From contig NC_081409.1 in assembly GCF_030272615.1 (NCBI RefSeq), forward strand, positions 241,202,332 to 241,266,331: a stretch of DNA of 64,000 nt. Reading direction: 5' to 3'. The notes beneath the pieces were generated by a model that saw only the letters and a list, made by a program, of their open reading frames with translations, was not told the origin of the DNA and made no database searches. This DNA comes from Cryptomeria japonica. Lineage: Eukaryota > Streptophyta > Pinopsida > Cupressales > Cupressaceae. The position numbers and the translations under genes are program-made. Shown piece by piece: positions 12,091 to 23,859 of the stretch (positions are counted from its first letter, which is position 1; the number at the start of each line of letters is the position of its first letter).

Positions 12091-12740
12091 CATAGATACA
12101 AGACTCTGCGAGTCTAGCCCGGACTCTGCAAGTCCCGAGCTGGGTTGACTCTACAAAGTCCAAATGACCCTAGACTCGGACTCGATCGAGTCTGGCTGAG
12201 TCTGCTCAGACTCGGTAGACTTGCTTAGTCCCGAGCTTGAGACTCTGCCGCACCCAGCAAAATATAAAGAGAAAAAATAATAAAAAAGTGTTTGTCTTAA
12301 CTTGGACAAAAGTTGAATATATTTGCCTTCTTACCCTAAGAAGTCATTTTTATTGTTTGCAAACACATGGAGAGAAAAAAGAGGCATCTGAGCAAAAATA
12401 TTGAGGCATTGAAGAGCAGACCGACAGAGTGGAACATTGAGATTGATGATCCTAGCTTCGGCGATGAAGACTTGGAATGGATTGATCAAGTGGATCAAGA
12501 GCCACAGGCAGTAGCAATGGCAGAGGAGTCTACAGCACGAGGAGACCCATTGGACGACCCCGAGGATGATTTAGATGAGGATGTGGATGTCACTGAGGTT
12601 GAGCTTGAGGCACAGACAAATATCATGGCTGCAAAATGTTCCAAGACCTATCTTAGGCGCACACGTAGGACCATAGTTGAACTACTCACCAAAACCAAAA
12701 ACTCGCCAAGGCTTGAAAAAAAAAAGTCGGGAACTTAAAA
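12091..12740 (+). mobile_element. hAT remnant with 5'-type end and a transposase C-terminal tail
   Basis: Begins CATAGATACAAGACTC, like the 5' end of hAT-D, then about 150 bp of dense GACTCTG/GACTCGG subterminal repeats (12098-12250). A plus-strand reading of about 120 codons from 12367 (EIDDPSFGDEDLEWIDQVDQ, acidic) corresponds to the extreme C-terminal tail of this hAT subfamily; the second tail at 13792 has the related DWIYQVDIEAKTVAMEEEE. The zinc finger, catalytic core and dimerisation domain are absent, so this is an internally deleted copy. Confidence 0.5.
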
Positions 12741-13560
12741 AATTGCTTAAATTTAATTAGAAATGCATTTTTTTACAAATTTCAATGAGGAGATGCATCC
12801 AATGAGTCAATAAATGAGAACACAAATGAAACAAGCTGAGTCTAGATATATTTAATTGGTTTAAATGTAAAGTGGGCACAAAATAGCATCATCATGAGGA
12901 ATGCTGATGGTTGGAAGCAAAATAGTAAATAGTTTTTGTAAAACTAAAAGTAAATGCATCAATACAATTACATCTTCCTCTTCCCAGCTCTAGTAAAAAC
13001 TAGGGGAGAGGTAGAACTAGAGGGTCTAGTCCTAGAAGTTTGTTGTGGTTGTGCCTCCTCGCTCGGTATGACTGGCTCAGGCTGTGGCTCGACCTCCATC
13101 CTGGATGTAGCTCTACCTCTAGCTGCTCCTTGCACTGACAATGACTCCTCAATGTCATCCAGTGTGAAACCAAATCCACCCTCCTCCTCCATAGCCTGCC
13201 TCTCTAAATCATAGATGTCATCCTCAGTAAACAATGGAGGCTACTCCTACTATGTCCAATTACTGTAAGGATCTATATCATCCAAATCAATTGGACCAGC
13301 TAGTGCTTCCTCTACCTTCCTTATGCACAACCGAGGATTATATTCAAAGATCGGAAAATCGCCAAGGACTCGCCAAACTCGGCAAGTCCGAGTACAATTC
13401 ATGCCCCCCGAGTCTGGCAAGCTTGGACTCGGACTCGTCCGAGTCCAGGGGGCGAACTCGCCAGACTCGCCGAGTTCGCGAGTTTGGCATAAAATCGCCA
13501 AACTCGGCGAGTCTTGTGCCTGGGACTTGGCCGGCGGCAAAGCCCAAAAAAGGCAAAAAA
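12741..13560 (-). mobile_element. Minus-strand hAT 3' remnant with C-terminal tail
   Basis: On the minus strand, 13340-13250 and 13234-12968 read VEEALAGPIDLDDIDPYSNW and then an acidic tail ending RAGKRKM and a stop. It aligns with the tail of hAT-D (VEDVSHEAIDLDEIDPYGDW ... KKGKRKM). A GACTCG/CTCGCC-rich subterminal block lies at 13340-13540. The core is missing. Plus-strand reading frames across the same block are shadows of the repeat. Confidence 0.5.
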
Positions 13561-13569
13561 AAATGCATT

Positions 13570-14499
13570 TTTAAAAGTTTTTTAAAAATGAATAATTTCG
13601 TCTTTGTTCACTACAACCTCCGCCTGAGAATGAGAAAAATTAGGGTTACAACATGTCAGCCAATAGAAAAATAACACTTGATGCCTTTACTAAATAATAA
13701 AAGTCTTTTTGGCCTCGCGGAGCGCTGCACCTAGACCCCGCCCTGTATTGCAACAGGGAGCGCACAAGAGGCGCTACCCCCAAACCCTCCGTTGAAAAAT
13801 ACGGGGGGAAACTGCATCGATAGAAGTAGGGAAAATTTAACCTCCAGGTCTGACACTGATTGGATCTACCAGGTAGATATAGAGGCTAAGACTGTAGCCA
13901 TGGAAGAGGAGGAGTGGAGAGCACGAGCAGAGACAGGAGATTCAGAGGTAGATAGTGACACAGATGTTCCTGATGTTGGTGAGCATAGCATGGTGTCACG
14001 GGGAGCGACTATGGCTGTCGAATCATCCAGGACCTACCTTAGATGCCTTCGCAGGGGGTCGGGGCCGGAGGGTGCAGGCTCCTCTGAGCCATAGGCTTGT
14101 AGTTGTATTTACCTTAGGTATTTGTATGGAACATTTGATGATGATCATATGATAACATGGATTTTTTATTCCATGAGTTTCGTAATATTGTATACATTTG
14201 ACAATATTTATAAATCTATGTTTGTTATTTCCTTCACCTACAATTTGCGTTTATGCTTATGTGATTGATGTATACTTGTGTATGTAATCAAATGAGCCGA
14301 GTTTGATGATGTTATTGTGTCTTTAAGGTATATTCAATAATGGGTGCATGAAACAAATTTTAAATCTTTAAAAATCTCTAAATTTCTTGAGTTTTCACTT
14401 TCCCGAGTCCAGCAGAGTTTGACTCCGAGTCCCGAGTCCCGAGTCCGAGTCCGGGTCGGCCTTGCTGAGTCCGAGCCGAGTCCGAGTCCCGTTTCTTTG
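13570..14499 (+). mobile_element. Plus-strand hAT 3' remnant with C-terminal tail and 3' terminus
   Basis: Coding traces are VFVHYNLRLRMRKI at about 13597-13641 (end of the dimerisation region) and an acidic tail at 13850-14094 (DWIYQVDIEAKTVAMEEEE), interrupted by unrelated sequence at 13680-13790. The 3' end carries GAGTCCGAGTCC-type repeats (14396-14490) and stops in TTTCTTTG at 14499, whose reverse complement CAAAGAAACGGGACTCGG matches the 3' end of hAT-D. Sequence from 14500 onward is alpha-type repeat, so this copy was inserted in an alpha fragment. Confidence 0.55.
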
Positions 14500-14760
14500 C
14501 TTTTGATAGAGAGGTGATCGGGTGTTTGCCATGGTCAGAGCAAGTTCATGATATTTGATGAATACACCACAACAATTATACTTTTGCTTCTTGTACACTA
14601 ATGATTTTGCCAAAACAAGCAAAATACCTTTTTTAGAACATCTTCCCATTTCACACAGATATCCAATATCACCCTGAACAATCTTTGCATACAAGTAGTA
14701 GTCCTATGTTCCTAAACATACCAATGAGCACAAAAATCAGATCCATTTTTTGGATCACTG
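14500..14760 (-). mobile_element. Alpha retroelement fragment, minus strand
   Basis: The reverse complement aligns with 11165-11420 of alpha (shared fragments include TATCA[A/G]AAGCAA and the stretch around CTTGTATGC). No coding potential. Confidence 0.6.
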
Positions 14761-15340
14761 AACCTCACAAGTCTCAAGTTGAGTTACTCAGTGAGTGCTT
14801 GCTTGAAATATAGTGGCAGCTTTTCTGATGAGTTGCTGAGTTTTTAAACTATGAGTACTACTAACATAGAAATGCTTAGAGCTGAAACATTTGTCCCTCT
14901 TTCAAGTAAGCATTCATAAAGAAATACAGAAAGGAATATTCAGAATTGTCCTTTTAGAAGATGATGCTCTTTACTACATTTATTGGACTAAGTATATATA
15001 TTGAAGGATATGTAGAGAGACTTTTTGATTAACTGGAGATGAATAGTGAAGACCATCTATTACTTCTCCTGATTATATACCTTGATCTATTTCTCATTCC
15101 CTAACATCATATCAAGCATCAAGAATTTCTAAGTGACATCATAGAAGTGAACTTAAGACTGTAGTACAATACGAACATATATCGGCAAGAGCATAATATA
15201 CCATGATCATAATTTGACACTAATATTTATAGGATTCTAAAATTCCCTCCACCATGCACGCACACAACCCCATTTCAACCTTAAGACAAGTTCATAATAA
15301 TATGAGCATATCTTGGAAACAAGGGAGCTTTTTACAGGCA
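14761..15340. other. No gene or element recognised
   Basis: AT-rich sequence with many short stops in all frames. I saw no terminal repeats, RNA gene or coding signature. Confidence 0.6.
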
Positions 15341-15918
15341 TCCCTATTTCCAGGAAGTCCTAGGGATGGGGGCACGCCTTGGGGACGTCCTTGAGCTGCC
15401 CCCAATTGTAGGCAAAGAACAGTTAATTTCCCTGTTCAGTGGAGAGGGTTGGGTTGTACGGCCCATCGCTAGGATGCTCGAGGACGCTTATGACGTCCCC
15501 CAACCGTTTCAGGGATGGCTGGCCATTCTCAGTGTAAAGCCAAGCATTTGATTTAAAAAAACACTCGAACTTAAAAAAAATAAGACAGGTTTTTATTTGT
15601 TATGTGGCTCCCCATGTCCTAGCTCGCCCTAAATGAGTAGAAAGGCCACTTTTTGTTTTATTTCAAGTTTGATTTGTGAAAACTAAAAGATTTGCAGCAG
15701 GGTTTGAAGGAAGAGCAATTTTTTAGGCAGGGATTGAAGGAACAATAGCAAAAGAGATTTAATCTAGGGCATCATTGGTAGTGGGAGTGCAATTTCTTCA
15801 AAGAGAAGTCATATATCCTTTTATTTATTTATTTTCAAAACTTGAAACATGAAATGTCTGATTTTTTTTTGCTTTTCATTTTTTAGTATAAATCTGCATT
15901 AAATCTCAAAAAGACAAC
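15341..15918 (+). repeat. Probable 5' terminal region of hAT-B
   Basis: A local GC-rich block (15350-15530) with several GGGGACGTCC, CCCCC and GACGTCCCCC motifs stands out from the AT-rich surroundings and lies just upstream of the hAT-B start codon. By analogy with hAT-C and hAT-D, it is probably this subfamily's subterminal repeat block. The exact terminus and TSD were not identified. Confidence 0.4.
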
Positions 15919-17597
15919 ATGAGTAGCAGTGAGAATTATTGTAGTGACAATGAAGTGGAAGAAATTGAAACAAATACAAGTAAAAGTGTTGAGGGTGGTA
16001 GTGGACAGCAATCAAATCCATTTGAGTGCCCTTCAAAAGTCTTGGAAAAATATGCAAAGGGCCCTTTTAGCAAAATAAAACCTCTTGTCCAACATGTTAA
16101 AGTTGTAGATACCAAAGAAGAAAATTCAAGGGGAGTAGGGTGTGGTTTTGTCACATTTGCAAAAAGGAGTTTAGAGGCAACTACACAAGGGTACAGTCTC
16201 ATTTTTTGGGTGTTACAGGCCATGGAGTTAAAGTTTGTCCAAAACTAAAAGAGAATGAGAAGATAGAGGCTTATAGATTGCACATGGAGGCAGAAATGAG
16301 GTCTCAAGGTGTGACAATGCCAGCACATTCTTTTGCAAGTGGACAATCATCTATGCCTATGCCATCCACGGTTGGTAGTAATGAAATTGCCACAAGAGGA
16401 AAGAGGAAGATTAGTAGTGGCGAGAAGCCAGGGATTGTTAAAGCTATGTTTAATGTGTAAGCACGAGATGTAACAAAGTCATCCATTGCCAAATTCTCTT
16501 ATGCTCATGCCATCCCATTTCATGTGGCCCATTCCTCTTATTTCAAACAAATGGTTAGAGGTGTAGCCTCTATGGGTCCCTCATTCGTACCCCGTAGAGA
16601 TTATAAGCTATGCACTACCCTCCTAAACAAAAATTATTCCAAGGTTAATTTGCTAATGAAGGATACAAGGAAAACTTGGATTAGGATAGGTTGTTCTATT
16701 GTGATGGATGGGTGGACTGATATTAGACATCGGCCACTCATCAATATCATATTCACATGCCCTACTTGCTCTTATTTTCTTAAAGCCGTGGATTGTTTAG
16801 GGAAGTGTAATGATGCAGACTTCCCATTTAGCATTTTGAGAGACTCCATAAAGGTAATTGGGGCCTCAAATGTTGTACAAGTGGTCATTGATTCAGCACG
16901 TGTTTGCAAATTGGCTAGTATGATGGTGGAGGGTGCTTACAAGAATATCTTTTGGACCGCATGTTGTGTTCGTGCATTAAACAATGCATTGAAAGACATA
17001 GGAAAAATAGATTGTGTGAAGCAAGTGGTGGCAAAAGCTAGAGACATTCAAATGTTCATTTGCAACCACCACACCTCACTTGCTCTCTTCAGGTTATTTT
17101 CAAGGGAGTTCCTCAAACTTGTTTAGACAAGATATACCAATTATTTCATTTTGTTAGAGAGTATGCAGAGGTGGAACACAATGAACACCTTGTTTCATAT
17201 GGCAACCTTTGCTCTAAATCCCAGATGGTATGCACCAAGGGATGGAAGGTTGCCTCCATGTGATGATGAAGAGGTGAAAGAAGAGCTAATGTAGGCCTTT
17301 CAAAAGACATATTCAGAGGAGTCTTCAATACTTCGCACAGAATGGCTTGCCTTGACAAATCTTTGCACTCCAACATTACTTAGCAGAAGCGAGGTTGGAT
17401 AGAGATATATTAGCTCAGACTGACCCTACTGGATGGTGGACTAGCATAGGAAGGATGTACCACAATTGAAGATGCTTGCCACTTGCTTCCTTTCATAGGT
17501 TGCCAGTTCTTTTGCTGTAGAGAGGAATTAATCCACATATGGCTTTACCCACTCCATCAAGAGGAATAGACTTACCTCTAGATGAGCAGAGAAACTA
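15919..17597 (+). pseudogene. hAT-B transposase, N-terminal part up to the N1 insertion
   Basis: Role: BED/DUF659-class hAT transposase. Seen: ATG at 15919 opening an acidic N-terminus; a frameshift near 16138; a BED finger at 16146-16236 (CHICKKEFRGN ... H ... VC); a TAA at 16458; then the DUF659 core in the same frame at 16524-17126 (SIVMDGWTDIRHRPLINI; VVQVVIDSARVCKLAS; FWTACCVRALNNALKDIGKI). Further pieces follow, and the C-terminal dimerisation motif is at 17380-17597 (VASSFAVERN, then STYGFTHSIKRNRL). It is cut after AEKL by the LTR element N1 at 17598 and resumes at 29770. There are several in-frame stops and frameshifts, so it is inactive. Confidence 0.8.
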
Positions 17598-19371
17598 TGT
17601 AGGGAACCTTCCTAGTTCTACCCTCAAATTGTTGATTAAGGACTTCAGGAATATTGTCAAAAATTCTGATGTAAACTTTTAAAGTACTGGTTTGTGGTTT
17701 CAGTCTGGTATATTGGCTTGAAGATTATGATAAAATGTTCCAAAGACTTATAAATCAATGCTACAATGACTAAACTATAATCTAAATGCAAGAATGACTC
17801 ATCTTGAACTTTTACAATGCACATATATGACTTCTATATGCAAACTAATCACCTACAGCCAAGTGACATTTCGTCAAACAATTGGCATGCAAACTAGAGT
17901 ATGGAAATGAGAGCTACAGCCATAAGCATTTTATCGAACATTTGCCATGCAATTCCTATTATGAAATGTTGACTTTCAGCTAGGGACATTAAGACAAACA
18001 GTTATCTTGCAAACTGAAATAAATACTACAAATATATCATATGCAACTCCTTTTTATTGATGTCCCAATTACCACAGATATGAAAGGGCCAAGACTCTTG
18101 GCTTACAGCAGAATATGATATGAAACAAAATACCCAGGTCTGAGTACAATGACAGCATACAACCAACTTCGAATGTCTATTAAATACTGAAATTAAATGC
18201 AAGAGAACCTGATCAAATGAAGCGCCTACGTTGTGGGTAATGTAGCAACTCAAATACCATGTAAATTGTGAAGCAACATGTGTGGCTGCTGCTGCTATAG
18301 TACGGCCTCCAACAATTATAAATTCTGCCCAAATTTCAACGTCATGACAGCAGCAAATAATCTGGAAATGAGCAGCAATTAAAACCCTTGAAGAACCCTT
18401 GAGTAGACTCAACTAAGATGCAATATACTGTAGCGATTTACTCTTCATGGGTACTGTAGCGCACTGTTCATGTGCACTGTTCATGACACTGTAGCAGCAA
18501 ATAACCCTCTGTATGATGTTCTCAGTCTGCCATATACATATGCCCTCAGCTATGCCAATAAATCTGAAAATAAATCCCCAATCAGCACAATGTCAACTTC
18601 TGGATGAAGCCAACCCTAGGAGCAACTTCAGATGAATATCTCACACCCTCAGATTGTTGATGCAATGAAGTCTTCACGTTCTCCAATGCCGATACTCTGG
18701 ACAAGCTGCAGAAACCCTAGCTTCTTCTCCAAAGCCAAGAGACAAGTCTTCTCATCAAAAATAACAATGATCAATCCCCCTTCTCTTCTTTTCAAAAGCC
18801 TTATATATATTTCCCATGAAGGTTCGATTTTTTCCAATAAGGCATTAAATCAATTAATGATATTAAATGACATTTAATGATATAATATTTTCACTTTGTC
18901 ATTTAATATTTCACCTTCGTAAGAGAGCCACACTTAATTAATTAAATGGTCCCCTTTAATGATACTTGGACCCTTACTTAAGTTATAATATAAAATTATA
19001 TTATAACTTAATAATATAAGCTCAAAACATTAATGTTTATTTAAACTAAATAAACATTAATAACTCCATTAATACTCAACATTTTTGAATGTCGTCTGAA
19101 CTGGGAGCTGACATGATGAAGCTGCATATGACCATACCCCCTTTACTAAAAATAGTAGGGCTCCATCTCTAACATCCCAAGATTTACTAAAAATAGGAAG
19201 TAGAGCAAATGATGTCTGAATGATGCCAAACGAAGACCAAACTGAAGCACTCTGAACACTAGAGATGATACCAATCCTCAAAAGACCCTCTATCCAACAC
19301 ATTAGCCTACGAGGGTCAGGATAATAGGCTAATCTCACAAAATCCAAGTCTGCAAAAATGGGGACATTACA
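17598..19371 (-). repeat. N1 3' LTR
   Basis: 1774 bp. On the minus strand it starts TGTAATGTCCCC and ends GGTTCCCTACA. It includes a cluster of ACTGTAGC and CACTGTTCATG motifs at 18425-18500, with one fewer unit than the partner LTR. Short reading frames inside it recur at the same places in the other LTR and are not genes. Confidence 0.9.
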
Positions 19372-19384
19372 GTCCGCCCCTCCT
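19372..19384 (-). promoter_or_regulatory. N1 polypurine tract
   Basis: The minus-strand AGGAGGGGCGGAC directly abuts the 3' LTR. Established role: RNase-H-resistant primer for plus-strand DNA synthesis in LTR elements. Confidence 0.75.
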
Positions 19385-19510
19385 GAAATTGCTTGTCCCC
19401 AAGCAATATCGACTGCAAAGAAACTCCTCCACCTGGATCCCAAATGAAGACCTGTGTAATGTCCCTGGTATTACCAACCAACTCCTGTAATGCCCACACC
19501 AAGGGCACAA

Positions 19511-21872
19511 CTAACAAGACCTGCCAACTAAATCAACCTCAACAGCAAGTGTCACAAGAACATGAACATCAAGTGGAAGCAACTCTGAAAACTGACAATG
19601 TTTGCTTCCCAAAACAGGGAACATTAACCGGAACTTGGATGCACACAAAGGATCCCTCAACATACTCGCTAGTGTCCCACATAGTATACCTGGATTCCAA
19701 ATCCAGGGTAGAAATCTGCCATTTAAACCTCCCTCAGACTTTCGCTGCTCAACACTGATCACCACTTCACCATGTGAGATGTGGTGAAGCCAACCCATGA
19801 GACCTATCCAAATTGCAACACTAACTCTGTCATCACCTGGATCCCAGTGCAATCTATACACACATCCATCTGTACTGTGAAGATAGGAGTACCTGGAAAC
19901 ATCTGCTACGCAACATCTCTCCACAACCTTTGCTAAACCCTCATGGATGTGATATCCAACTAAACCATCATGCCCATTGTCACCATAGTCTCTCTGAAGC
20001 CATGTATCCAAAGATAGCCTCTGTGTCATAGGAGTAACAATCTCCACCAGATACACATCAACATGATGGGAAACTGAACACTGCTCGAGCAAGTAGCCAC
20101 CAACAATCAACCAAGTCGAGTACTTGCAACTGCTAGTTCCATCTACTGAAAATGGTAACTCTCCATCCCACAATGGATGGTATAATCCTGAAGCCAATCC
20201 ACATCGATGCATCATCAAGTCCTCCACGTGTGGATCAAAAGAAAAGTGATGAGCACTCCTCACTATGTAGTTGCGATAAAACGCTCCAACCTCGGTCAAG
20301 GGCTCATCTCTAACAATACTGGAATCATGAGATGGCTCCAATCTCTGACCCCAAACAGTTGATTGGGTAGGGGCTTTGGTAACCCTCTCTGCAAACCCAA
20401 TCACAAAATCTCTATTAGGAAGCATTGTAGTCAGAGTATCAATAGTTACTCCCACACCACGCCTGATGGCGAGAGAACCTCGGATGAGAGTATCCTTGGT
20501 GGCTCCAAACGGACCTTCTCGAAACTCAGGACTCTCAAGAAGGTACTCAATAAATGAATCTGTGCAGTAAAAACAATATAAGGCTAAGTCAACCTTATCC
20601 TCTAAGACCTGCAGCTGATCACTCTGACTCTGAGAAACAACAAGCTGGCGTCGAAAATCAGCTGCATGGGATGAAGTAACAGATTTGCTTCCAGGAGAGG
20701 GAAACAAATCTACATGAGATCCATACTCCCAACCAGATGACACTATGCGAGTTCCATGTGAAGTGGATGGCGTAACGTCGCATACTAACACACAACTCTC
20801 TGGAGAGTCCACCACTGCCACACAAGAGCTATCAACAATCTGACCTGTATCATTTGTCATAGCACTAACCTCGGGAGAACCTGATGCAACGAGTGGTTCT
20901 CTGCTACTCTCAACCCAAATACTCATCCCAACTAAGTCACCTGTACCTGCTTCAGTGACGGATGTAACCACATCGTCAACATACCCATCACTACAACCTG
21001 TGGGTGTAAACTCATCACCAAGTGATGCTATAGGAAACTCAACTGTATCCACAGATGGTGAAGACTGTGCTAAACTCAATGCCACGGTAAGTTCCTCAAC
21101 CTATGACTGTGACTCACGAAGGGCTAACTGAGCGCTCTCCAACGAGTCCATAATCACCTCAAGCTCATGGGTGAGCTCATCAACCTCCTCCTCCTTTCCC
21201 TTTAGTGCATCGTAGCAAGTGCAATCCCACTCGAGAAGATAATCCCTATCAGCAAGTAACTGCAAGTAATTTTGTTTCATTATCGCAATAGCTGCTCGGA
21301 GTGCATGGAACTCTGCTAGGGAAAGGCTACTATCATCGTGCTCATATGTCTCAGGAGTGCTCCAACCAAAGGTCACCAACATTTGTCGGGCGACATCAAA
21401 ATGCTCCAAAGCTGTAGCAATCATATCATCATTAACCTTCAACTGCCCAGCCAGATGATGATACCCCTGTGACTCATTCTTTCCACCCAAATCTGCACTA
21501 TGGTATGAAACCAAATCAACATCACTCACCCCGTGATCAACAACATCATGTGTGCAATCAATTGTGCACACATCAATATCTAAGGTATTACTGTTATGTA
21601 CCTCGTAGGATGGCTCAACTGGCAAGGTAGAAGTTGTTGTTATGACAATATCTTCACACACTTCCACTTCCAATGTAACTACATGGCCATCCAACTTATG
21701 ATTCTAGGATCTTATGCCAAAGCATGAATCTTCAAACTTGTTTTCTAAGGTCTGATCTGAAAAATCAGACTCTAAATGACATGAATCCACATCACACATT
21801 ACCCCATTAGTACCCAAATCTCGAGTACCTTCATGCGGCAACTTAATAAAAGCATCTTGCACATGTGTAGTC
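19511..21872 (-). pseudogene. N1 long reading frame of unknown function, C-terminal 786 codons
   Basis: Seen: on the minus strand, one frame is open from the N2 insertion site (21872) to a stop at 19511, broken only by TAG codons at 21704-21706 and 21101-21103. With the first part (27475-27921) it forms about 934 codons in one frame across the N2 insertion. Features: a probable coiled coil around 21110-21330 (KGKEEEVDELTHELEVIMDS), a Ser/Thr/Val-rich low-complexity stretch, then a composition typical of a folded domain in the last 300 residues, with several Trp, His and Cys (RLHWDPGDDRVSVAIWIGL). I found no CCHC knuckle, DTG/DSG protease, RT (xxDD), RNase H, integrase or chromodomain motif. 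It could be a highly diverged gag, a captured host sequence, or a lineage-specific retroelement protein. The length of the frame argues that it was once under selection. Confidence 0.7.
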
Positions 21873-22190
21873 TGTTTGCCCTCTCGGGTAAACAGTTAAA
21901 TGCAGAACGTAAATGCACAGAACATAATGGAAATATATTAAATAACCAGCCTCTGTATTAATTCCACAGTCCATGTACAATAAGTGCTTATAACATTACA
22001 TCTGACACGACTAACATGATCATACTTCAAAGAAAACGTACACAATATATAATACCTGAAGGGGTACGACACAACCGTCGCGACTCCAACTACCTACCCG
22101 TCGGCTAACTAACTGACCGCCGTAACTCATTATTACCGACGACAACATAAACATAATATAACAACATAACATAATGATTATTCGGCAACA
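21873..22190 (-). repeat. N2 3' LTR
   Basis: 318 bp, TGTTGCCGAATAATC start (minus) and GGGCAAACA end. About nine differences by eye from the 320-bp partner, roughly 97% identity. Immediately inside it, on the minus strand, CTTTTCTTGGGGGGGATGA (22191-22209) is the polypurine tract. Confidence 0.9.
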
Positions 22191-22439
22191 TCATCCCCCC
22201 CAAGAAAAGAAGTCGACTCCGACGACTTAATACAAAATAGAGATGAACGGCAGGAACTACTGACGCCAGTCGGGCCCAGATCTTATACACTTCCTGCGTC
22301 CTCGCCTGAAAACCCTTTTCTGCTACCATCCGATGCTCAAGTGCAGATTTCACCAATATTGCTTCCTTTGCCATCACAGTCCTTCTATGCCTAACCCAAA
22401 ATTGTCTGCAAAACACGTTTTTCAGTCTCAGCTTCCACC

Positions 22440-22670
22440 AACTGCTACTCAAATGATACTGTCTCCCTAGCCAATTTGTCCTTGATAGCCACCCGTGCTG
22501 CTCTCCCGGCATCCAACTCCTGGGTACGCTGAACTAAGTCTCACGCGACTATTGCCTCCAACCTGGTGGTCAGCTCCTCCCGAGCCCTCTGTGCATCCAC
22601 CAAGGCAACCTCACGTCCAGCCGCGACATACTCCGAGTTCCTCAAAGCGTACCTATCCTGCCTGGAGGTG
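22440..22670 (-). pseudogene. N2 coiled-coil ORF remnant
   Basis: On the minus strand a stretch with heptad character reads ALVDAQRAREELTTRLEAI and later LDAGRAARVAIKDKLA, interrupted by stops and flanked by broken sequence (22105-22860). It lies between the lost pol region and the 3' LTR, where some Tat-lineage elements carry an extra ORF. Function unknown. Opposite-strand reading frames here are shadows. Confidence 0.4.
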
Positions 22671-22946
22671 GCCACAACCCGCTGGCACAAAGGCTAGGAG
22701 ACACCTCAAATCCTCCATCACTCCCCAAAGGCTAAAAACTGAACTGAATAACTCCCTGGTGTCATACAACTGCGCGGACTTGCAATGCCTTCCCTCAAAC
22801 TCTGTTTGTTCGCAACCTCCAAATCCGTCTCCCTCTACGGCTTATGGCTTCCCCGCCAATGCTTAGCTGCAGGCTTCTTTCTCACAGTACGGACAACCAC
22901 AACACTTCCCGTGATCTTCTGTAGCTCAAAATAAACTGGGGGTCTA

Positions 22947-23032
22947 GGGGCAGCGCCCCCAGCGGGGTCGAGGGGCAACGCCCCTCGCGGGATCTGGGGC
23001 AGCGCCCCAATGGGCTCGAGGGGCAGCGCCCC
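22947..23032. repeat. Four-unit GGGGCAGCGCCCC hairpin array
   Basis: Units at 22947, 22972, 22996 and 23020 (the second is GGGGCAACGCCCC), spaced 24-25 bp apart, joined by GTCGAG/GATCT-type linkers. Each unit is a self-complementary GGGGC/GCCCC hairpin. Confidence 0.9.
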
Positions 23033-23372
23033 CGCAGGGTCGAGGGTCGAGGGTCAGAACCCCACGAAAGTCCATGGCGCGCATCATTGCTGTGATATTT
23101 TATGATGTCAAAACCCTTCTTCTACACTCCAATATTTTCAGTGTCTAGGCTCCAGATGTCATCGAATCATTTTTCAATCCGTCGTCATTTTCTTTTTTCT
23201 TTTTTTTTTTTTAGGCACTATAATGTCCCCGATGGCACCCCGGCCATACAACCTCCCTGTACGGTCAACAACAGCACTGGCACCTCCAATCGTGCGGTCA
23301 ACACCCTCCACCGTACGATTGTGTTTGTTTGTGCGGGGCTGCGTTTATGTGTTCGTGCTCCGCGACAGCAGT

Positions 23373-23540
23373 GGTTTCCACCGCACAGTGGTGGACGTGC
23401 TACTGTACGATTGTTCCACCGCACGGTGGTCCCACCGTACAATGGTGCCACCGCACGGTGGTCCCACCGCCGGTGTTGCCACCGCACGGTGGTTCCACCG
23501 CACGATAGTGCTACCGTACGGTGGTTCCACCGTGGCTTTC
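23373..23540. repeat. 15-bp palindromic minisatellite
   Basis: About eight units of CCACCGCACGGTGGT with variants such as CCACCGTACAATGGT, in a 15-bp period. The unit is a near-perfect palindrome (CCACCG/CGGTGG). Open frames in several phases on both strands are by-products of the stop-free repeat. A pyrimidine run (T-rich with C) follows at about 23585-23622. Together with 22880-23860 it occupies the place of the missing pol genes. Confidence 0.85.
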
Positions 23541-23859
23541 TTCTCTTTTTCCGTACGGTCAGCTGACCCGTATGGCCATATGATTTTTTTCTTTTTTTTC
23601 TTTTTTTTCTTTTTTTTTCTTCTAGAGAGTCTTCTGCTAGGGTCCCCTGTCTCTGAGATCACCCTTCATCCTTCTCAGTTTTCCTTGCCCAAGGGTCTCC
23701 TGTTGTGGTCCTGTGCCTCTTGAGTCGCTTGCCTCGCCTCTCAAGTCCCCTTCCATCTGCTCAGGTCCCCCTTTGGGCTCTCGGGTGTCCGTCCGGCCTC
23801 TCGGGTCCCCTGCGCGCTTCGCGTGGTAGGGTTTCAATTTGTACCCGTTGGTGGCAAGT

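Noticed and set aside
18026-18877. 128-codon and 81-codon frames, repeated at 28522-29272
   Set aside because: They lie in the N1 LTR pair and carry no known motif.
23102-23723. Overlapping long open frames on both strands
   Set aside because: They come from the stop-free 15-bp palindromic repeat and the neighbouring homopyrimidine run; none has a start context, domain or continuity with N2 coding.
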